This document shows, piece after piece, positions 57,827 to 64,000 of a stretch of DNA of 64,000 nucleotides (positions are counted from its first letter, which is position 1; each line of letters begins with the position of its first letter). Under the pieces are notes generated by a model that was given only the letters and a program-made list of their open reading frames with translations, was not told the origin of the DNA and made no database searches. The stretch spans positions 1 through 64,000 of the forward strand of contig VZTI01000423.1 in NCBI GenBank assembly GCA_013397865.1, in the 5' to 3' direction. The position numbers were made by a program, and so were the translations under genes. The stretch comes from Struthidea cinerea (lineage: Eukaryota > Chordata > Aves > Passeriformes > Corcoracidae).

Positions 57827-58799
57827 CATCCTAAGTTCATGCCATTAATGCTTTTATCTTGCTGCCACTGTCATCAAGAAATGGATTAGGATTAGTTTTG
57901 AGAGATTTTCCTGCTGTGAGGTGCCCGAATTTTCTCGGAGTGACAAAGTCAAATTTTCTGCAGTTACAGTAACATGAAAAGAGTTCACAACTGCTCACAC
58001 AAAACCTCTTCATCCGTAGCCAAATGCAGCTTTCTCCGAGAGGGATGAACACACAAAGGGTATCTGTGCAGCACAGAGAAGTGATTACAGACCAGAGAAT
58101 GGCTCAGCTTATCAGATCAGCTATGCTTGTCTCCACAAGAGCCACCACCATCAATCAGGAATCAAGTTGTTGCCATTCACAGCAGAGTGCAGCAGAGATA
58201 ATTTGACACATAAAGCTCTGAATTAGACATAACTTGAAGAGGAGTAAGCAGGTGTTATTTTTTTATTGACTATTGTATTGCTTTAATAAAAACAATCTCA
58301 TTTTAAAAGAGCTATTTAACTTCTCCCAGCCAAAAATCACATGAAAAACCATCTCCCAGGCAAAGCCTGCTCTGAATTCACACAGCACGTCAGATAAAAA
58401 CACAGATGAAGGTTGTGAATTCCCGCTGCCAGGCATTCCTTCATGGAATTAACCACTCAGAACTGCAGATCCCAGAGGTCTGTAAACAGCCCTTCCTCCA
58501 GCTTTGACAAATACAATCCTGACCACTTCACCTCCTTGCAGGTTGCTGCTCCAAAGCTCACTGCTTTTGGAATGCTTTTGGAAACTCCAGCTTTTCAATC
58601 TCTTTTCCCTAAGAGCTTTATATTCAGTTCTTATTTTTGCACCCGAGGGTTTTGCTGGTTTGTTCCCACATCATCCCACAGAAAGCTGATGGAAGCTGCC
58701 CAGTGTCTGCTAAAGTGCTGAACTGCAGGGATTGCTGCACCTTCTGCTGGCCAGTGCTAATTCATTGCCTCCCCTATTCCATGGAATGTATCCATCCAA
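57827..58799. other. Unique intronic sequence, no gene seen
   Basis: No recognised repeat or domain-bearing frame. Confidence 0.6.
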
Positions 58800-59213
58800 A
58801 ATCTCTGCTCTGGAGCCAGGCCGGGAGAGCTGGGGGTGTGATCCTGGAGAAGAGAAGACTCCAGGGAGACCTCAGAGCCTCTTCCAGGGCCTAAAGGGGC
58901 TCCAGGAGAGCTGGAGAGGGACTTGGGACAAGGGATGGAGGGACAGGACACAGGGAATGGCTTCCCACTGCCAGAGGGCAGGGATAGAAGGGATATTGGG
59001 AAGGAATTCCTGGCTGTGAGGATGGTGAGGCCCTGGCACAGGTTTCACAGAGAAGCTGTGGCTGCCCCTGGATCCCTGGCAGTGTCCAAGGCCAGGTTGG
59101 ACGGGGCTTGGAGCAACCTGGGCTAGTGGAAGGTGTCCCTGCCCCTGGTAGGGGGTGGGACAGGATGATCTTTAGGGTCCCTTCCACTCAAACTGTTCTG
59201 TGATTCCATGGAG
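58800..59213 (+). mobile_element. CR1 3' end with ORF2 C-terminal relic
   Basis: GGAGCCAGGCCGGGAGAGCT, GGGACTTGGGACAAGGGATG, AAGCTGTGGCTGCCCCTGG, GATGATCTTTAGGGTCCCTT, ending TTCTGTGATTCCATGG. Sense frame GNGFPLPEGRDRRDIGKEFL. Confidence 0.95.
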
Positions 59214-59807
59214 GGGAGGCACTCAGTGTATACTTGGAACCTTAAAACCCAGTGCTAGTGCTTGAAAAAAACAACTGCAAGGTCTGATTCTGAAAAAAAA
59301 AATAAATACAAAGTTCTTCCCCCCTTGATTTCGCTCTTTGGATTACAATTGCCTTGATAATTCATTTGAAAACCAAACCCAGCCGAGCAACTGTCTTGGA
59401 AATTGAGTAACCTCAGGTTGACCTGTATTAAAAAACCTCAGCTTCAGGCAAAACTGCTGGAACAGCTCATTCACAGTGATTTCACCAAGGCCTGGCCCTC
59501 GTTTGATGTTTCTCTGATTACACTTCCATTGTGCCACCGTTTAGCAGCAGCTCTATTGTGTTACCGTCTCTGTCACCAGCAGCCGACTCCGACTCCTGCG
59601 CTCAGCTCCCTCAGCAGCTCCAGCCCCACGGCTCGATGTGAACTCAGTGCTCTACTGCCACTTCTCAGCTCTCAAAGCAGCTGCAGGAATCAGCAACAAG
59701 TTCCACAAGTTTAAATAGATGTGACCTTGCAGGACACCTGGGCTCGGGGCACATCGACGGTCTCGCGCACAGCCTGGTAATAAATCTGGTTATTGTCACT
59801 TCAAATT

Positions 59808-60250
59808 GAATCCCAGCATCACCGTGGTCGGAAAAGCACTCCGAGATCATCAAATCCAACCATCCCCCAGCACTGCCAAGGCCACCAGTGACCCATGTCC
59901 CCAGGTGCCACATCCAGCTTCTATATCCCTCCAGGGATGGGGACTCCAGCACTGCCCTGGGCAGCCAATGCAATGCCTGAGCACACCTGGGTGAATAAAT
60001 TGTTCCCAATATCCAGTCTAAACCTCCCTGGCACAGCTTGAGGCCGTTCCCTCTCCTCCTGTCCCTGTTCCCTGGGAGCAGAGCCCGATCCCCCCAGCTG
60101 CCCCCTCCTGTCAGGGAGTTGTGCAGAGCCACAAGGTCCCCCCTGAGCCTCCTTTTCTCCAGGCTGAGCCCCTTTCCCAGCTCCCTCAGCTGCTCCTGGG
60201 GCTCCAGCCCCTTCCCCAGCTCCGTTCCCTTCCCTGGACACCAGGAGCCA
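59808..60250 (-). mobile_element. CR1 3' end with a long open RT C-terminal relic
   Basis: From CATCACCGTGGTCGGAAAAG through GTCCCCAGGTGCCACATCC and CCCCCTGAGCCTCCTTTTC to TTCCCTTCCCTGGACACC. On the minus strand ~130 residues are open: EQLRELGKGLSLEKRRLRGD, then LVALHNSL and RGNGLKLCQGGLD, the CR1 ORF2 C-terminus. The frame stays open because only the conserved tail is present; there is no catalytic motif. Confidence 0.95.
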
Positions 60251-60539
60251 GTTGGGAAAAATCCCAAACCTCATCTAGCAAACCCATCATTTTCTGGTTG
60301 AAGGCCATTTTTAGGGCTCTTCCAGGCCCTCAGCTCAAAACACATCTAAGAGCACACGCACAATTATTCAGCGAATAAAAAAATAAATGACATTTTGGGG
60401 TTTTTTTTCTTCCTTTGCAGTGCCAAAAAACTCTAGAGTCACCCATGCACACTGCAGTTATTGTAATACTTGTTAGTCCTTCCTCGCTTGCTGCAGGCAC
60501 CACTACTTATCACGGAAAAATTTTGCCATTCCCACATTT

Positions 60540-61260
60540 TTATCCATGATTATCTGGCATGTGTCACTGCCAGAAAAAGCTTGATATTTATTTCAAATTG
60601 CTGCAATAATAAGGAAAGTGGCTGTATTACATTTACATTAAAATAATGGAATGCACAGCGTTTAATATGAAAAGGGATTCCTGAACAAATTGTTTGCTCA
60701 GTGTGTTTCCCACACAACCATTCCACCGCTCCTGCAATACCCCAGTAGATAATATTGGAGATATTGTTGTTAATAATACATGGGAAACACGCATCCCTAA
60801 GGAATTTCAGTGCGTATTTGCTGGGTTTCCTTAGCTGGCAACACCGTCCCTTCCTTCCCCACTTCAGTGCAAAAACAAACTCTACATGTGCTCACTTGCA
60901 GTTGTGCCTAATTACATAAATGTACTAATTACACACACTTTTCAAAGTAGGTAAATTTTAAATGGTGCCATTAAGGAAATCTATTTGATGATGGAAATTT
61001 CTGTAATATCATATTGCAATCTCGCACATGGCAATTTTGCTTTCATGGCAGTATTTATTTAATGACAAATAACAGCAGAGGATAATACAGTTGGGAAAGC
61101 AAATTAAAGCTGTAAGATTTGCAGGGTGATGTTGGTCAGCAGATGCTAAAAGAAAGGAATAAAAGGAATTTGGAAAAGCAGTGGATCTAAGGTAAATAAT
61201 GAGTAAAAAGAAGTTTTGAATGATAAATATCTTCCAAAACCACCAGATAAACTCCTGCAA
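60540..61260. other. Candidate conserved noncoding block 5' of intron end
   Basis: Repeat-free AT-rich sequence within the unique interval 60251-62383, with CTAATTACATAAATG, ACTAATTACACAC and TGACAAATAACAGC. Typical noncoding-element composition; untested. Confidence 0.25.
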
Positions 61261-62383
61261 GACTGACTTATCCCCATCAGAAAAAATCTAAGTCACTGAG
61301 AACTTCATTTACATGCACAGGTATCAGATCTGGAAATCACTTACCTGCAGTTCTGAGCACCTCTTTGCACTCAAAATAATTCCAGCTGCACACAGCCACC
61401 AGCCCTAGGAGCTCACCCGGAGCTCAACCCAGTCATACCCACATTGGTGAAAAGCAAACTCTGCCTTTTGGGACCTTTTGGCTGACGTAAAAAGAGTTTT
61501 TTACCTTTAACATCAAATACACATCAGAACTCCTGGTTCTTTAACATGACACCATGAGGCCATTGTGTAATTAAATAATTAAACATCTGAACACTGATAT
61601 TATTTTAGTACTACTTCCGTTTACTGCCCTGATGTCCCAGGTGAGTGGGTTTTTTCATATAAATTACAATAATTTCTATTTTTCTGCTGCAGAATATGGA
61701 TTTCGCATTGACAAGAGCACTGGGCAGTGCAACAACACTGCAGGATCTGCCTTTAGTTAAATAATAACGTGGCAAGGAAGAGACAGAATCCATCTTCCCC
61801 AGAAAATAGGGAAAAATTCTGTGTACAGAAAGGGAACTGGTTGATCTTCTCTCACACAAACCCTCGTGTCACAACAAATATTCTCAGTAAGTCACAGGCT
61901 GTCACACCTCATCCAAGACATTTATGGAATGGCTTGACAGAAGCATCTCACAAGCAGCAGGTGGGTGATCCTGAGTTGTCAAGCTCACTTATTGATCAGG
62001 AATGTGCAGGAACTCTTGGATCTGGGATTTTGGGAACATCCTTCAGGGTTTGGGGTCCAGAGAAGCTTGAATAGCTTTTAAGATCACAGATTTCTGTTCT
62101 GGTAAACCCACATTTAAAAAAAAAAATCTGTAGAAGAGACTCAAAATATCTCTGCAAAGGGAACTGTTTTTCTTTCTGCATGGTTATAAAATGACTCACA
62201 CAAAAAAAAAAGATTCCTAAAAGTTGGAATTTAAAGCAACTATGAGCAAGTTGGGCATTGGACTGAGGAGCTGCAACAGCAGCACGGAGAGTGCCCAGCG
62301 CAAGGAGTGATTTTGTGTTAACTGGTGACATCTTTGACCTCGTGCTCACAGGTGAAGCCATTCCACCCCCTGCCCAGTGTTAC

Positions 62384-62490
62384 CTTTTGATATTCCTCCT
62401 TGGATCTCAGGGCAGCTTCCATCTGTTCCTGGGAGAAGGTGTAGATGGCCGAGCGATACTGAGTGCCGACGTCGTTCCCCTGCCGCATTC
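62384..62490 (-). CDS. MSRA: MSRA internal coding exon (peptide-methionine (S)-S-oxide reductase)
   Basis: MsrA reduces methionine-S-sulfoxide in proteins back to methionine, using an active-site cysteine and thioredoxin recycling; vertebrate forms act in mitochondria and cytosol. The minus-strand exon reads GA, then 35 codons starting MRQGNDVGTQYRSAIY and ending SKEEYQK. It is bounded by a CAG acceptor behind a C/T-rich tract and a GTAACA donor. The leading two bases complete a split codon (phase 1, GGA Gly if the previous exon ends in G), matching the family sequence QG-MRQGND; the exon ends on a whole codon. The QGNDxGTQYRSAIY block is an MsrA signature; its Asp and Tyr correspond to E. 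coli MsrA Asp129 and Tyr134, which help bind the substrate sulfoxide. Mammals and E. coli have His where this copy has Val (NDVG). The catalytic GCFWG exon and the last exon were not found here. Intact splice sites argue against a retrocopy. Confidence 0.95.
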
Positions 62491-62565
62491 CTGGCGGGAG
62501 AGAACACGGGGGGATCAGCCTCCCTCCCTCCCTGGGTGCTGGGAGAAGTTCAATACACCCACATT

Positions 62566-62670
62566 TCACACAATCCCAGGATGGGTTGGGTTGGGAGAGC
62601 TCATCTCATTCCAACCCCCTGCCGTGGGACACCTGCCACGAAGCTCAGGATGTTCCACGCAGCTGGATTA
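62566..62670 (-). mobile_element. CR1 3' tip, diverged, next to the MSRA exon
   Basis: CACACAATCCCAGGATGGGT, GAGCTCATCTCATTCCAACC, CCCTGCCGTGGGACACC. It starts only 76 bp upstream of the exon's acceptor and lies in MSRA sense. Confidence 0.82.
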
Positions 62671-62992
62671 GCTCAGGCTCTTCCATGCACACTCAGCAGG
62701 TAGTTTTAGGAAGTCCAAGTCTTTGGCTAAAGAGTCTTGAAGGGATTTAATGCTGATATCTCCATTTAAATGTAATGAAAATGAAATATGAGCATTTTAC
62801 AGTTTTGTTCCATCACACAATAGTCAAATACAGACATCAAACCTTAAACAATTAAGTTGCAGTCACTGTAATCAAGGCAGTCTTAAAAAAACTGATTTTG
62901 AACCATGCAAATGGTTACCAAAAACAATGTTAATTTTACCAAGTACTTATAATTTTTCCAAATACCTTTGGAGAAAAATTGTTATTTTTGGA

Positions 62993-63085
62993 GCCAGGCT
63001 GCCCAGAGAAGTTGTGGACTCCTCGCCCCAGAGGTGTTCAAAGCCAGGCTGGATGGGCAACTTTGGCACCAGGATTTTGTGATAT
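62993..63085 (+). mobile_element. CR1 3' fragment, diverged
   Basis: GGCTGCCCAGAGAAGTTGTG, CCAGAGGTGTTCAAAGCCAG, GCTGGATGGGCAACTTTGG. The 3' tip is mostly lost. Confidence 0.7.
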
Positions 63086-63280
63086 TTCTGCTGATATGTG
63101 TAACCCCTTCAAAAGACTTGTATGAAGTTGTTCATGGACAAATTTGAAACAGATGAGATGGATTCTACCCATGAAACCACAAAACACCAGGCCAAAGCAG
63201 AGAGATGACAACTGTCCCCTCAGGTGACCAGCCCAGCTCTGGTTTGGCACTGCAATCCTGGGAAGCCACTGCTGCCTCTC

Positions 63281-63364
63281 ATTCCTATTCCCATTCCCGT
63301 TCCCATTCCCATTCCCATTCCCATTCCCGTTCCCGTTCCCATTCCCATTCCCATTCCCATTCTC
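63281..63364 (-). repeat. GGGAAT hexanucleotide array (14 units)
   Basis: Plus strand: ATTCCC units with GTTCCC variants at units 4, 9 and 10, an ATTCCT first unit and an ATTCTC last unit. About 790 bp upstream of the MSRA exon in its intron. It yields a (Asn-Gly)n open frame that is not a gene. Confidence 0.95.
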
Positions 63365-64000
63365 TCCAGCAGCAATGAGCCAGCTTTGCTGTGGATCATT
63401 CCATAAAGTCAAACAACGGCCTCGGAGCAGCTTTAGCGTCAAGACTTATCTGCAGCTTTGTTATCCCTGCTTTCCCCACCTTGCTCCCATTTTTGCATTC
63501 AAGAAGAAAACGTTTTGCTTTGCTGGAATAAAATGTGTTAATTTGGAGTTTGTCTGGTGGCGTGGATGAACTTGGGGGGAGTGAAAAAGCTGGAGGTTCT
63601 TAAGCAGAGTCCTCCCAAACAGCTGCAATCCAAGACAAATTGGAAATCATCAGGATTTGTCTCATGAATGCCATCAGGCTAAAGACCCTCTGAGGATTCC
63701 CATCAACTCTCAGGATTGTGGAGATGAAATGGAAAAGGAAATGGATGTCCTGATATCCCCCTGGCCAAGGTCAGAGGGTGGAGAAAGAGCCTGTGGTACT
63801 GGAGGGAAAAGATGCCATCAACTCACTACTCCTCATTAAATCATGGATTTATCCCTCTTGGACTCACCAAGGCAACAAAAAAAAAATGATTTAAAGGATA
63901 GCACAACAAACAAACAAAAACTGTCTGAAATATTTATGAACAACAACACACAGAAATATCTTAAAATATGCATTAGGATGAAAACTCCATTTGATGACCA

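Larger units (their letters stand above)
1..62383 (-). other. MSRA: Inferred MSRA intron downstream of the exon (partial)
   Basis: Everything to the left of the MSRA exon shows no second recognisable exon of MSRA or another gene. The next MSRA exon should encode a tyrosine-rich FYYAEDYHQQYL stretch and the C-terminal cysteines; I looked for its reverse complement by eye and did not find it. The span is therefore read as one long intron, continuing beyond the window. Intervals of 300-900 bp between listed repeats (for example 1-504, 786-1385, 2533-3072, 7099-7734, 14382-14806, 14963-15537, 25263-25745, 27729-28184, 28581-29185, 40445-41008, 44776-45550, 51633-52039, 59214-59807) hold unique sequence in which I see no gene. 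The reading depends on the last MSRA exon lying outside the window. Confidence 0.7.
62491..64000 (-). other. MSRA: Inferred MSRA intron upstream of the exon (partial)
   Basis: Lies 5' of the exon in transcription sense. The acceptor side carries a run of C and T ending TCTCCCGCCAG, with a possible branch-point CTGAT about 25-30 bases further upstream. It contains two CR1 fragments and a GGGAAT hexamer array. No exon encoding the preceding MSRA residues (ending in QG) was seen before the window edge. Confidence 0.75.

Noticed and set aside
59665..60267. 200-residue open frame with RT-like C-terminus
   Set aside because: Genuine CR1 ORF2 C-terminal sequence but without catalytic motifs or 5' region; a dead LINE fragment rather than a gene.
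62361..62383. CR1-like CCACCCCCTGCCC just after the MSRA exon
   Set aside because: Only about 15 bases match and the segment forms the exon's donor-side intron; too short to call a repeat.
63038..63442. Asn-Gly repeat protein
   Set aside because: Encoded by the GGGAAT simple repeat; a translation artefact.
1..64000. CRISPR array, phage, operon or other prokaryotic system
   Set aside because: The frequent repeats are dispersed CR1 copies of variable length and orientation, not regularly spaced units; gene structure is intron-exon and the repeats are avian.

Overview
This window looks like intronic sequence from a bird, most likely a songbird (Passeriformes). It has no bacterial-style gene organisation and contains one recognisable host exon. 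About 55 fragments of the avian LINE retrotransposon CR1 are scattered on both strands. Nearly all are 5'-truncated, and many share one near-identical 3' end of the kind abundant in passerine genomes. There are also two avian-type solo LTRs, four assembly gaps or single-N joins, and general CpG depletion with a few CpG-dense exceptions.

The one host gene feature is a 107-bp exon at 62384-62490 on the minus strand. It encodes MRQGNDVGTQYRSAIY and onward to EEYQK, flanked by an AG acceptor and a GT donor. This is an internal exon of MSRA, peptide-methionine (S)-S-oxide reductase. The neighbouring exons were not found. The simplest reading is that 62491-64000 is the intron before this exon and 1-62383 is part of the very long intron after it, since MSRA is known for very large introns in vertebrates. 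MSRA is transcribed right to left here.

Layout: 1-5 kb has CR1 fragments and a solo LTR (1889-2527) with a perfect 5-bp target duplication. 5-15 kb has CR1 pieces, short AT repeats, a palindromic GATA site and a poly(A)-flanked gap. 15-22 kb is mostly unique. 22-26 kb is CR1-dense, with two abutting tail-to-tail CR1 pairs and a CpG cluster. 26-39 kb is unique sequence broken by CR1, including an assembly-induced 80-bp duplication at 32.5 kb. 39.6-40.0 kb is a second solo LTR with a 6-bp target duplication. 41.8-42.1 kb is a CpG-island-like patch with no gene assigned. 44-60 kb is CR1-rich and includes three copies that retain parts of the reverse transcriptase frame. 60-64 kb is AT-rich unique sequence, the MSRA exon and a GGGAAT hexamer array.

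Most longer open frames in the window are either CR1 ORF2 C-terminal relics or their antisense shadows and should not be read as host genes. I found no CRISPR array, operon, tRNA, rRNA or novel multigene system. The items most worth a second look are the CpG patch, the tail-to-tail CR1 pairs and the two clean solo LTRs. Subfamily names for CR1 and the LTRs were not assigned because that needs a library comparison.
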